Source: Nymphaea colorata
Lineage: Eukaryota > Streptophyta > Magnoliopsida > Nymphaeales > Nymphaeaceae
Assembly (NCBI RefSeq): GCF_008831285.2
Contig: NC_045149.1
Span: 9,080,417 to 9,144,416, forward strand
Length of the DNA: 64,000 nucleotides
Direction of reading: 5' to 3'
In this document: in pieces, positions 10,801-21,179 of the stretch
Layout of the letters: each line of letters opens with the position of its first letter
Position numbering within the stretch: position 1 is the first letter of the stretch
Notes under the pieces: generated by a model
Told to the model about the DNA's origin: nothing
The model's input: only the letters and a program-made list of their open reading frames with translations
Databases searched by the model: none
Program-made: the position numbers and the translations under genes

Positions 10801-11140
10801 ATAATATTATCACCTGTAGGACCTATCCATACAACAACTTCTTTAGTGTAAGGGGTTACTGCTTACTAGCCAATTGCTAACTCAAAGGGATTCTTGCCAA
10901 TACCACTGCTTTGTTGGAAATTTTAACAATGATGTGTCACATCAAGCAAACTCACCTAATTTTGCTAGATGGTTGTTGGTTGATATGGACACTAACTCTT
11001 ATCATAGTCCATAGCAACTTGAGTTAAAAAATGTTAGTATGCATACACAAAAATGTCCATTGGTAGAAAGTTTGACTGTGAAATCAGATTGGGCAATTCA
11101 CTATCTAAAAGTTTTCAGTCGTGAATCAAGATGAAATACG
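10801..11140. other. No certain feature
   Basis: Non-coding-looking DNA between the CACTA end and the LINE-like tail. It may be part of the LINE-like relic, but no motif is conserved enough to say. Confidence 0.35.
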
Positions 11141-11880
11141 AGAGAAAATGTTTGAATAAATTTTGGATAATATCTTTTCCTATGGCCATATGGGTTCTAT
11201 GGAAACATTGGAATGCATTAATGAATGGGATGAGAATGGTGCTAACCCTAAAATAAATAATGTATTTTAGAATGATATAATAAACATACCCAGTAACACC
11301 GATTGGGCTAAATCAAATAGATTGCAGAAGGCAGGATGGCTACAATTCAGCATAAGGCCAGATCTTTAGCCATTTTTACCATAAATTTATGAGGTATATT
11401 GTATGCTAGAGTCATTATGCAAGGGCTGCAGAAAATATCGGTTGTGATAAGAGACCTATCAGGAAAATGCAAATATGCAAGAGTCAGTTGTTATGATAGT
11501 AGGCAACGGTGGGATATTACAGTTCTTCTAGGCAACTGGAGAAAAGTATCCCCGACCCACAAGACAAGGTGTTATTGATCTGTGGTCCTTTTTCATAGAG
11601 GAAGTTGTGCAAGAGAGACCTAAGGATGAGCTTTCTTGAAAGTATGGCCGTATGGGGGTCTTGGAGAGAGGCCGAAAGTATAGATTTTGGGAAGGAATCT
11701 TGACTAGAACACAATCAGCTTGCTGGGATATCATGTGAGAAAGAATTCTCAACGAGAGTGGGGCACGGTTCCTAGAATTCTGAAATAGATTCCAGAGTGT
11801 TTGCTTTTCCTTGGAATGTTGATCCTTTAATTCTTTCTTTGTATCTTCACATTTCTTGATGAAATAAAAAGTGGTGCGTC
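11141..11880 (+). pseudogene. Second possible LINE C-terminal tail, decayed
   Basis: About 11160-11235 reads WIISFPMAIWVLWKHWNAL, similar in pattern to the FPIALWKL..WFRN stretch near 5085 and to the Trp-rich tail behind plant L1 reverse transcriptases. Downstream sequence has scattered stops, ends in a T-rich tract and has ATGAAATAAAAAG near 11861. No catalytic domain is present. The call rests on one short similarity and is tentative. Confidence 0.28.
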
Positions 11881-12264
11881 AACCTCCCTGTGTTATTGAT
11901 TCGAAAGTTGCAATAGATATAGCATAGTGGGCTTCTTAACAGTTGTTTCTTTAATCAAATGCAAGCTAATAAGAGGCATTTTGTTTAGTATATCGATTGT
12001 CATACTAAATTTATCCAGCTGGTGCACACTATTTCAAATCAAACTCCATTAGAGAATCTTTCCCATGGGCTTACTTGGGTGAGGCATTTTTTTGCAACAA
12101 AAAATAGTTGTCACATTATAAATGCAGACAACAAAAGAGTTTCTAGATTAGTAATGCCACCAAAGTAGCGCCAAAGTAGCTATTTCTTTTGTGTGTGTTC
12201 AATATCCTCAGTATCATTGAGTTTTAAACTTTTAGAAAAAGAATTAAATCCCCTTGTAGCAAGT

Positions 12265-12445
12265 AATCCTCATAAAGCAGTGCTAATGAGTAGGCAATGC
12301 TGCCAACCATTCGAACTAATATGAAGGGGCACCATGATGAACCACAAACCCTTTATATACAGTCTTATTATTAATTTGTTCTGGGTTTTTGGCATGAGTT
12401 GCTGCATGACTTCATCACCAACTTCAAACTCAAGATGTCATCTAA
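12265..12445 (-). pseudogene. Gypsy integrase C-terminal fragment
   Basis: One frame near 12400-12440 reads HLEFEVGDEVMQQL, which matches the FEVGDEV block that follows the catalytic core of gypsy integrases. After a frame change, about 12270-12328 reads PFILVRMVGSIAYSLAL, matching the GPFKIL..VGSNAYVL block that comes next in that family. The order and spacing agree with the family. At least one frameshift separates the two. Confidence 0.6.
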
Positions 12446-13449
12446 ACATTGACACAACCAAGTGTAGCAGAAGGCTATGGTATAGCGTAGATGAGTTTTG
12501 TTCGAGGAGATCGACTGTTGGACATAAACAAAGCGTATGACTAAACCTTGTGGCCAAGCGTTGACAAGGCTATGGCACATGCATCATAGGACATGGTTGA
12601 GGAAAGATTATGGTAGGCCATAGCATTTTCATGTATCTAACGTACAGAGAGAACCAATGCATACAACACCTACACTGAGAAACCAACAAAGGGAATATAT
12701 TATATTAGAGATGACATGGTCAATGGTCATGTAATGGGGTGGGGTGGTTGCACCTATATTTGAAAAAAATGAACATGCCTAAAATGGTGAAGCAAGCCTA
12801 TGTTCGAAAGACATAGACATGCCAAGATGGCAGTTTGCGAAGATAGCCACTTGCTCGGCCATTGCAAAAGAAGTAACCAATAGCTAAAAATGGAATTGTG
12901 GTTGACTTCTGAGGGTCACCACTTTTTTTTGCCATTAGCAAGTGCTAGGAACAATCAACCAAGTAAAAATCAGAAAGAGCACTTCGAAGGAATCCCTTCA
13001 GTCAGCTAGGGATGCAAAAGCTAGCCAAACTTGGTAGGCATATAAAAAGAGGTTTTTTCAAAAGTCACCATAAGTGGGCTTGCTAAATTGTATTCCTATG
13101 AAAACTACCTACAATACTAATGCAAACCCATAAAACCTACTAAACTCTACGGTCATAGGCGAGGGCCGTTTCACCATAACTTTTAACTTCTCTGGGTTTA
13201 CACTTATAGACATACTTAAGTTTCAAATACAACCTATTCTCTCTCAAATTTTCCACTGTTGGTTATAAGCATTGAATATAAAAGGGCACGACATCCAAGT
13301 TGAACGGTGCACCACTGTTGTCGTTGATGCTGATGCCGCTCAAGACTCCAGAGGCAGGGGAATGAAGGGGCCTTCGGGCCTCGCTTCGGGTGGTAGGGAT
13401 GAACCTTTCGCTCACCCAAAATACAAGCATGATCATCTAAATTTTTGGC

Positions 13450-13620
13450 TATATGTTACAAAAATCATCCAAATAGACTACAACAAAATCATCGAAATAT
13501 GAGTGAAACACATTAGCCATTAAATTGCAAAAGTTGTTGGGACATTTGTTAGTCCTAATGGCATCACATAGAATTAGTACTTTCCATAAAAGGTTGCACA
13601 TGTAGCTTTAAGTTCATCAC
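13450..13620 (-). pseudogene. Gypsy reverse transcriptase core, broken
   Basis: Minus strand. One frame gives DELKATCATFYGKY, a stop, then FYVMPLGLTNVPTTF. One frame over continues FCNLMANVFHSYFDDF and VVVYLDDF. MP.GLTN.P.TF and the catalytic YLDD box are diagnostic of Ty3/gypsy reverse transcriptase. The TAA stands where Glu is usual, and one base is lost or gained near 13528. It cannot make an active enzyme. Confidence 0.8.
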
Positions 13621-13700
13621 GTAAAGTAATTCATGTTTGATATTATCTTATCACAAGTCCAGGTTATAAAAGAACTTTACATGCAACTCCAAGTTGATTA

Positions 13701-14815
13701 AAAATACCTTGAATATGAGACAACAAATAATTCTTATAGTAAGTTTGTTCAGGGCTTATTAGTCTGCGCACAATTAAAACAACCTGTCTTCTTTTCAAAA
13801 TAGCATAAGGGCCTCAGAGGACCTTGGATAACTAGTTGCCTCAACAAACAACAACTCGTCTAACTGTCATCACAGTTCAATTAACTTAAGAGGTGACATC
13901 CAGTATTGGGTTTGGGTAAGGGGTTGGCACTTGGAACCAATCGATCAAATGATCAACATGCTTGATTAAAAACATGTTTTATTTCAAAGATCTTTTGCCT
14001 ACAACTCTTTAGAAAGTTTTATGTGTATTTGCTAAGCTTACTTGATCAACGGATAGCTTGTTAAAAAAATAAAATATTTTATTGGATCACAACAATAGAT
14101 ATAGCTGGTACATGTCCTAATCCCTAAATAGAGGAAGTTGTTAGTTAGCATGTTATTTTAAAGAAGATAAAATTTCTCTTAGAAACTCTATGAATATTCC
14201 CATTGCAGCATGGCTACTTTCTTTTTCCTACTCCATGTGCTCTCCACAACAACCTTTTGGCCCTCCTAATACCTTATTATCTCATCTCTTGATCCACCTT
14301 GAGTCTCCTTCACTAGTTAACCTTTTCGTTCTATTCTTTTTTCATGCATAGTTAATCTCACACCATTGTCAACTTATCTCATTTAGGTCTCTCAAATAAG
14401 CATTAAGTACCCTCTTCCCACCATCATTCGTGAAGTCCCTTGAGATTTTGAACTCACATTTTTATTAGGCATGCGCATTGTTGTCATTCTATAAGAGCTT
14501 CATATTTTCAAAAAACCAAATTTGATCCTTAATAGTCATTTACGTTTTTGTATAATGCGGTTGGCAACAAGTGACTTTTCAAAACTATGTTGTCTTGATT
14601 AATACAAAATGTGGACAGAAAAAATAAATTCAAGAAAATGGTACAAATTTTTAAACCATTGACTATCAGTATTATGCCCATAGGTGGCTTGACAACTTAA
14701 TATGTCTAATGTCTTCTTGCTTGTGATATCAAACAACCATAACGATTTACTGCTTCCGGTACCCTACTTCTCTAACAATCTTCTTAAGCATGGTTATAGT
14801 GATTAGGCATTTTTT
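13701..14815. other. Probable upstream part of the gypsy relic, unassigned
   Basis: No recognisable gag, protease, primer-binding site or LTR could be placed, although this is where they would lie for the minus-strand gypsy relic. Six-frame readings are short and have no conserved motif. Confidence 0.3.
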
Positions 14816-14819
14816 CTAT

Positions 14820-14846
14820 ACACACACACACACAGATATGTATATA

Positions 14847-14880
<34 letters not shown>
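14820..14880. repeat. Compound (CA)n-(TA)n microsatellite
   Basis: A short (CA)n run at 14820-14835 is followed by (TA)n runs at about 14840-14880, broken by CATA. Confidence 0.9.
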
Positions 14881-15084
14881 ACATGAATTTAGTATAGATC
14901 TAGCATAGAGGGCCCAAAGAAGTTGAGGTGTCTGAGTCGTGGTCGGATGTTGTTGTTTTTTTTTTAAAAAAAATAGGCATCAAAGACGACCGTCATGGCA
15001 GCATGGGGGAGGTCCAGCCCCCCTCCACATCGCCAACAAGGTCCTCTGGGGCCTTGTCAACAATCCAATGCAGCCAGTAAGGCT

Positions 15085-15325
15085 CGGCGGCATTAGCGAA
15101 GCCAAAAATTTTTGGCTGGTGGGGGCACTAGTTTAATAACCTTTAGTTTTAGTTTTAAGGGGCACCTATATATTTAAACAACCAAATATCTTAAATTATT
15201 AACATAAAAATAAGTAAAGTTTGTGATGTTAGTGTGGGCAACTGCTCACACTAGCCACCATGTGGCTCCTGCTGGTGTGGGCAACTGCCCACACTAGCCA
15301 CCATGGTGGCTCCACCACTGCCTGG
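15085..15325. repeat. Dispersed repeat family C, copy 1
   Basis: Begins AGCGAAGCCAAAAATTTTTG followed by GGTGGGGGCACTAGT. It ends with a doubled GTGTGGGCAACTGCCCACAC-like palindrome and CCACCATGGTGGCTCCACCA. The start (AGCGAAGCCA) and the reverse complement of the end (GGTGGAGCCACC) are similar, suggesting short inverted termini around an A/T-rich core. Further copies lie at 27861, 34275, 41687, 49773, 55699 and 57285. Confidence 0.6.
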
Positions 15326-15409
15326 CTTCCATTGCTGGCAACGTGAAGGGGAGGCAATGACTTGCCTCTATGATTTTTGAGGCAAAGACTTGCCTCTATG
15401 TTTTTTCTT

Positions 15410-15725
15410 TTTAAAGGGTTGAGCGATCACCTCCCCCTGCTGTGGGGCTGACCAATAGCCTGGGTTCGCGATGATCCCTGCATCTCTCTTTTCTTTTGTA
15501 GGGTGAGTGGTTCATTCCACTGCCCTAAGAGAAGCCACTGGCCCCCCTTCGTCAACCTCCCCCTTGGGTTTCGAGTTTGCTTTGGGCCTTTTTACGGGCC
15601 ACGGACTGGAGCGCGTTTGGAGCAGGCAGGTGATGCCCAAGGACTCGACCCGGGTTCTTAGCGGATAGAGCACTTCCCTCGCGCCAGTGCGCTGTAACCC
15701 CTTGAGGTGATGATCCCTGCATCAT
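15410..15725. repeat. tRNA-like fragments, possibly SINE-derived
   Basis: GCCTGGGTTCGCGATGATCC near 15458 resembles a B-box region, and a similar GTGATGATCCCTGCATC recurs near 15708. The reverse complement of about 15640-15655 contains GGGTCGAGTCC, also B-box-like. No complete tRNA cloverleaf can be drawn and the A boxes are poor, so these are probably SINE or tRNA-like debris. Confidence 0.3.
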
Positions 15726-15817
15726 CGAGTGCATTATTGTTTTCTTTTTATAAAAAGCAAACTGTGTGCCGGTCAATCAGATCGGATGATTTGCATCTGT
15801 CGTGCCCTCTACACTGG

Positions 15818-15839
15818 TGATATATATATATATATATAT
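15818..15839. repeat. (TA)n microsatellite
   Basis: A run of about ten TA units between unique flanks, near the left edge of the copia relic. Confidence 0.9.
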
Positions 15840-15954
15840 TGCTTCAATTATTTAAATAGAGTCATAGAGCTTTCTCTCAAAGATTTAGCACTTTTTTGGG
15901 CATTCAGGCTCTATTTTCTCCAATTTGAAGAACCTATTTACTGAGCATAGTTTT

Positions 15955-16625
15955 ATGATGGATCAACTATATGGCTTGACTGGACTAACATGACCAGATG
16001 CCAAACTTGTTGTGACCCCACACCTCTTCCACAAAGTTGTATCAACAAGACAGCTCTTATTCATGGATTCGCCAACTCAATATCGACAGGTCATTAATTG
16101 GCTCCCTTCAATATCCAACAGTTGCTTGTCCTCATCATGCCTATGTTATAGGACAATTCATGCATGCCTGCACTACTTTCGATCATGCACATTTTATGGT
16201 ATGCCAAATTAGCCATTACCTATGGGGCATCCATTTTAACATTCTTAGAACTTTAATGGGGATTGGGATTGACAATCCATTTTAATTGAACAATTACCAC
16301 GTGTTTTCGAGTTCTTGCAACCAGCCTACCATGACTCAATCCAATGCTAGGGCTAATCACCGAGCTCTAGCCAGTGCCGCAATGCCAAGTATCTCTGATT
16401 TACTTCAAGATCTCCATGTTCCATTTATCATTACCTGAAGGCCACTTGGTGACAATATTGGTGCTACTTATCTCTCTCTAGTCTAGTTTTCCATATTTAA
16501 ATCAAACACATCAAGTGGTCAGCACTTTCTTCAGCTGCATCTTACCTCTAAAACTTTGATAGTGTCCTGAGTCTGCAGACCTGATGAGCTTGCCGCGGAC
16601 ATGACATAGGAAATTAAGATGAACA
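15955..16625 (+). pseudogene. Ty1/copia pol relic (RNase H region)
   Basis: Plus strand, frames shifting. About 16067-16180 reads QLNIDRSLIGSLQY then ACPHHAYVIGQFMHACTT, a decayed form of the conserved YRSLVGSLQY..TRPDIAYAV..QFMH block of copia elements. About 16360-16470 reads RALASAAMPSISDLLQDLHV and then GDNIGATYLSL, the RNase H end (WCDN.GA.YL). About 16575-16600 has PDELADM, the closing motif. No LTR could be paired. This copy is unrelated in orientation to the copia element at the window end. Confidence 0.7.
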
Positions 16626-19519
16626 AATCAGAAATCAGGATTGTTGTTCTACAAAATAGAATCATGTAAGTACCTCTTCCCCCTGTAATTGGCAAAGTGG
16701 TATATATGTAGAAAGAAAAGTTAATTTTGCTGCTGTAGATTTCAAGAAACAGTTAAAACACCTTGGTGCTTGGTAGTTCATACATTACACTTAGGCCACT
16801 TCACAAAATTTGTTTGAAGGAAGAAATTCATACCCTGCTGTGCATTTCAAGAAAAGTAAATTCAAAGCTCCTTGCAGGCAAGAATGGGGACTAGATTCGC
16901 ACAGATTGATGGCTGGTATATATGGACCATAATATATATGTAGTAGAGAGGGCAGCTGAACTAAGGAAGCAGAACAGTTTCTTCTCTTATTCTACTCCCG
17001 TTTCCTTTTTCCACCTTTTTGCGAAGTTGGGATAATGAAGAAGCATTTTAGAGTTAAAGCAGTAGAGCCTCAAATTGATCCACTCCACACTTGGCAGCAA
17101 TTGCACATGACCAGGAGTGGTAGAAGAAATTGTACAGTTAATGTCACCTGTAGTACAGGCTGAATCTAAAAGATAGTAAAGCATAATAAAGATAAAAATT
17201 ATATGTCACCTAGCTACATGAACAGCTACCAAAGTCCACCAACACAGAAGACTCATTTCCTGCAGTGAAAAGCTCCGTTCGCAGACTAAGAATAAAATAT
17301 TGTTCGTGAAGTCTCAACAGTGGGTAGGTCATGGGTCTGTTCAAAGCGGTCTCCAAATTGAAAAAACGTCGAACCTATCTTGGGGCAATTTCAAACCAAT
17401 TATGGGGAGACGTTTTCTGGTAGACAAGGTGGAGCTGCTATTCTTGTGAAGAGGTGAGGATAAGTCTAGAAGTCCGCTTCTGGATTTGCAGAAGTCTGGA
17501 TCTATCTAGAGAGAAAGAGAGATGAAAATTTCAGCTTAATTTGACAATTCTTTTTCTCTTTTCTGATCTCACCTTGGAGCTGCCATTGTGCGAAACGTCG
17601 ATGAACTAATTAATTAAAATGCCAGCGAAGGCTGACAAGCAAAGCACTTGTTTTTGTGATCTCAAAGCTTCGATGCAGCTACTTAATTTTTAAAAATCTA
17701 TAACATGACAAAAACAGCGAACGTGTTCTCTTAAATTCAAAAAAGTTATATAGATTCAAGTTACGTTATTACTAACACTTCGAATTATGATATTTATAGA
17801 TTTAATGGATGTGTAAACTTATGCATGATCTACTGTATATAACCTTTCTATAATACCTGATCTTTAACTAACGACTGTTTATTTACTTCAAGTTGGTATT
17901 TCAGTTTCTTGATGTACTCTTTTCGATAGTATCAGACGATTTTGTAGCCAATACTAGAGATTGGAAATTTGTATCTAATCCTGTAATTTTCAGCTACCTG
18001 CCAATCAACAGTCTTCTTTAAGTTAATGCTGCTCTTGACGTCTAAAAGTGGAAGATCTATTTCAGCTACCCTTAACTTCAGGAGCAGTACTAGAATCTAC
18101 ATTATATCGGTAAAAAATTTAAAAGATATTTCCAGTTAATTACAATGTTATCAAATTTAACAAAGAATATTTGATTCTTAAGTTTCCTCTAGTAGCTGGG
18201 TAGACTTTCTGAAATTATGCTATAAATTGATATGTATATAATAGTCGAACGAAAATGGAACACAAGAAAAGCAAGTTATTCTTTTTTTTTCAAAAACTTT
18301 GGCCATATATGTGGCATCCTTTCAATTAATCTAGTTTCAGGATTTTTCAAAATAATGTAATACACTTGCACGAGAAGGCTCCCGTTTCGAATAAAAGGCA
18401 CGCTTTCTCGTTATTGATGAAAAAAATCAGTCATGATAAGGTTAATGGGAGTAAAAGATTCTATGCTCCATGTCAGGTGTGATGTAATGCTTGACTTGTG
18501 TCACCTCTTGAGTATCAATCCCGAGATACAGAGACTTTGAAACCATGGCGCGTGTCTAACAGCTAAACATTGTTCAAGTTGTTCCTATGGCTTTGTTTTT
18601 TAAGTATAATTGTTACAGTCTTAAATTACTATTGTCCTAATTAAGTGAGGAAAGCACAGCTCTATATCTCTTCACTACTAGTATTCAGCTGTTAAAACCA
18701 ATTGTTTTTTCATATATTTTAACCGCAGTCACATGGGATCACGAGATCAAAAACAAAAGAGAGAATAAAAGAATAAAACTGGGAACTCCCCAAAAACCGC
18801 TTTGGATTACGAACTAAACTCCGCATTAAATTTTCATCCCCATAAATTGGTAGCACGCAGCCATCATACTTCTAACTCCTAAGGAGAAGTTTATCCTGCT
18901 TCTACATAACATTCAGCTGCCATTAGAGTTTAGAACATATGATCCTTAGATCAAGTACTGCTTGTGTCGATGAAGAAAGCTAAAGTTTTTGAGTTAATTG
19001 ATCCCCTAATTCCAACAAGACGATTGAAAATTTGTTGGGGAGCGATTAAGACCCTTAGTTCAGTTCTAGAAGGCTTCGAAAACATGAAGATAGCCAATGA
19101 TTATGATGTAAGTCGGTAGCACACCTTTTGACCCCTGAGAGGAAATCGTTACCCAAAGGAAAAAAATGCACATAGCTGTCCACATATTAAATAAACCGTT
19201 AAAGTTTTCAGTGTATATTAGAGTTGATCAACAATGTCAATAACGTCATAGTCGAGCACTATTTACATCTTGAGAATCCAAGGCCAACCTTCGTATGATC
19301 ATAAATAAATGCCGGGAGGCCAACTTGACTTCTTCCTCCTCCCCAACTTTTAAAAATTCAACTTTCTGTTATCACCGGACGAGCGACATGACCAGAAACA
19401 GCAAAAGATGAAAGCCACAGGGTGGTACTACTCAGCGACAAGAAGACGTCAAAGAAAGCGGGGAGAGGAAAAAAGAAAAAGCAGTAATGGCCGGTGCCTT
19501 GAACTTTTCTCGAGAACCA
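16626..19519. other. Low-copy intergenic DNA beyond the 3' end of the MYB gene
   Basis: No long reading frame, RNA gene or transposon end. Short frames here have no conserved content. It is one of the few stretches free of recognisable repeats. Confidence 0.5.
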
Positions 19520-19525
19520 TTTATT
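19520..19525 (-). terminator. Candidate poly(A) signal of the MYB gene
   Basis: AATAAA on the minus strand, about 145 bp beyond the stop codon. It is a perfect copy of the canonical signal, although plant signals are loose, so the true cleavage site is unverified. Confidence 0.45.
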
Positions 19526-19667
19526 GCTCACGAAATCTAAACTGAATACAAAGGCTGAAGTGGGGTGTGATTATTATTTACAAAATGCACAGAAAAATCA
19601 TCTGAATTCCGTAATCTCCACTCCCCACTTCAAACCCCAAGTTAAAAAACCCTGAAATTTTCTGCAA

Positions 19668-21056
19668 CTAGTACATGATTCTCTCCTGAGAGAAACAATG
19701 AGAGATGTTATTGGCACTAACCGCAGTACTACCTAGCAACAAGTTATTGAAATCCTGTCCTGTAAACGGCTTGGAGTCTTCGTAATCGGAGAACAAAGGG
19801 GTTGCACCCCACATCGCGGTACTGTCGCCTTCGAAGCCTCCACTGTTTCCGCCAAGAACGAATCTGTAAGAGTTCTGGTTGTCCACGCTACCCTTCTGTG
19901 GCAAGAGGAGGTTCTCAAGGGCAATGGTGTCGATTATTTCATTGGGCATCATCTCCGTCTTCACCGCTGCAACTTGATTATAACTCCCATCGGAGGAGCT
20001 GCAGCTCTGGTCAGCACTGAACATGCAGGTGGAGAATGGTGCAGGTTGGTGGTGGTCGAGGTTGAGTGGTAGGAGGCCGGGCCATATGTAGTTGAGTTGG
20101 GAGACGTCTGAAGAGGTCTCTAAAACATTCTGCTGCTCCTGCTGTTGGTGTGAGTTCATAATTATGGAGGTGGGAAAGTGAAGGTTTTCAAAGGATAGAA
20201 GGGACGACTCGTTCTTGGTTGGTTCCAGGAGGGTTGATTTGGTGGGGATGATCGGATTCGCCTGTGATTTCCGTGCAGAGTTGCGGCCTGTCTGCTGCTG
20301 GTCTTTCTGCCTTCCGAACAGCTTCTTCTTCAGCTTGGTGTTCCAGTAGTTTTTGATGTCGTTGTCTGTCCTGCCCGGCAACTGAGCGGCAATCACCGAC
20401 CACCTGTAGAGTTGTAAACAAGCAAAACCCATTAGAATGGTTCCAATTTGTTCAAGATCAAAATAAGTATCAACGTGATGCAGCTGAATTTGCTTCTGCT
20501 CTCACTGAATTCACAGCTTTGGCTATTCCCAAATTCTAGATTCATACAAATATCACTGTGGTTTAAAAGACAAAGATGGATCAAATCCGATGCCTGGTGT
20601 GGCATAAAAATCAATGTGGTGCACCAGATTTTGATTCTACTATCGCTGAACTGCAAGTCTGTGAATCAAGAAAGAAGGAAGTGTAGGATTCACCTGCTAC
20701 CAATACTTGCAAAGAGGCTGCATATTATCCTGTCTTCATCATCAGAGAATTCTCCATGCTTAATGTTTGGCCTGAGATAATTAAGCCATCGAAGTCTGCA
20801 ACTCTTTCCGCACCTCTTCAGACCTGCACCGTGGAATTAAGCAACCATGATTAAAGAAACTCTAAATCGAAAAACTCTCTCTCTCTTTCTCCGCTCGCTG
20901 CTGCTGAGTTTTCAATTTACCAGCTTTGTGGGGGAGAGCGATCCAGTTTCCACCAGTGCCATACTTCTCAATGTACTCCTTGAGCTTTGTGTCTTCTTCA
21001 GGCGACCATGGCCCTTTCTTGACGTTTGCCTTATCGCAGCAGGGTGCCCTCCCCAT
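19668..21056 (-). CDS. R2R3-MYB transcription factor, subgroup 14 (RAX/MYB36/MYB84-like)
   Basis: Three exons on the minus strand: 21056-20921 (136 nt), 20823-20694 (130 nt), 20403-19668 (736 nt, TAG stop), giving 333 residues. Introns 20920-20824 (97 bp) and 20693-20404 (290 bp) are GT-AG, both splitting codons at the positions standard for this family. The start [17 protein letters not shown] has G at -3 and +4 (good initiation context) and no upstream ATG within the inferred leader. R2 covers about residues 14-62 (W17, W38, W58) and R3 about 65-116 (F71 replacing the first Trp, W90, W109). [18 protein letters not shown] and [19 protein letters not shown] are typical of subgroup 14, whose members control axillary meristems, root endodermis and related development. 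It should act in the nucleus as a DNA-binding regulator. The bHLH-binding motif of R3 is not seen. The C-terminal half is Ser/Gln/Asn-rich (QQQEQQ near residue 170) and likely regulatory. Membership is firm; which paralogue it is remains open. Confidence 0.93.
20404..20693 (-). other. Intron 2 of the MYB gene
   Basis: 290 bp, starts GTGAAT and ends CTACAG. It splits an Arg codon (AG/G) just before the W90 helix of R3, the standard second-intron site of R2R3-MYB genes. Short open frames within it are accidental. Confidence 0.92.
20824..20920 (-). other. Intron 1 of the MYB gene
   Basis: 97 bp, starts GTAAAT and ends GTGCAG. It splits a Gly codon (G/GT) after PHKA, the standard first-intron site. 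A (GA)n run on the coding strand lies in its middle (20876-20889). Confidence 0.92.
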
Positions 21057-21159
21057 GGCAGACAGCCTTGCTCTCTGTGCTGCTTTCAGGAAGAGATGAA
21101 GCAACCTTGATATGAAAGCTCTCCAAGGTTGAGGTAGGCTGACAGTGGAGATAGATGGG

Positions 21160-21168
21160 CTTTATATA
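21160..21168 (-). promoter_or_regulatory. TATA box of the MYB gene
   Basis: TATATAAAG on the minus strand, about 105 bp before the start codon. Transcription would begin some 30 bp downstream, leaving a leader of about 70-80 nt. The position and sequence are typical of plant core promoters. Confidence 0.7.
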
Positions 21169-21179
21169 ATACATATGCG

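Larger units (their letters stand above)
12230..13700 (-). mobile_element. Collapsed Ty3/gypsy retrotransposon pol
   Basis: Minus strand. The reverse transcriptase core is at about 13450-13620 and the C-terminal part of integrase at about 12265-12445. Only about 1.1 kb separates them, less than a full RNase H and integrase would need, so the middle is deleted or rearranged. The sequence between is scrambled; GC-rich sequence at 13320-13400 does not fit the family and may be an insertion. LTRs were not identified. Confidence 0.65.

Noticed and set aside
20862-21110. Alternative MYB start further upstream
   Set aside because: A longer frame exists, but its extra N-terminus is not MYB-like and has no ATG. 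The conserved MGRAPCC start at 21056 has a strong initiation context.
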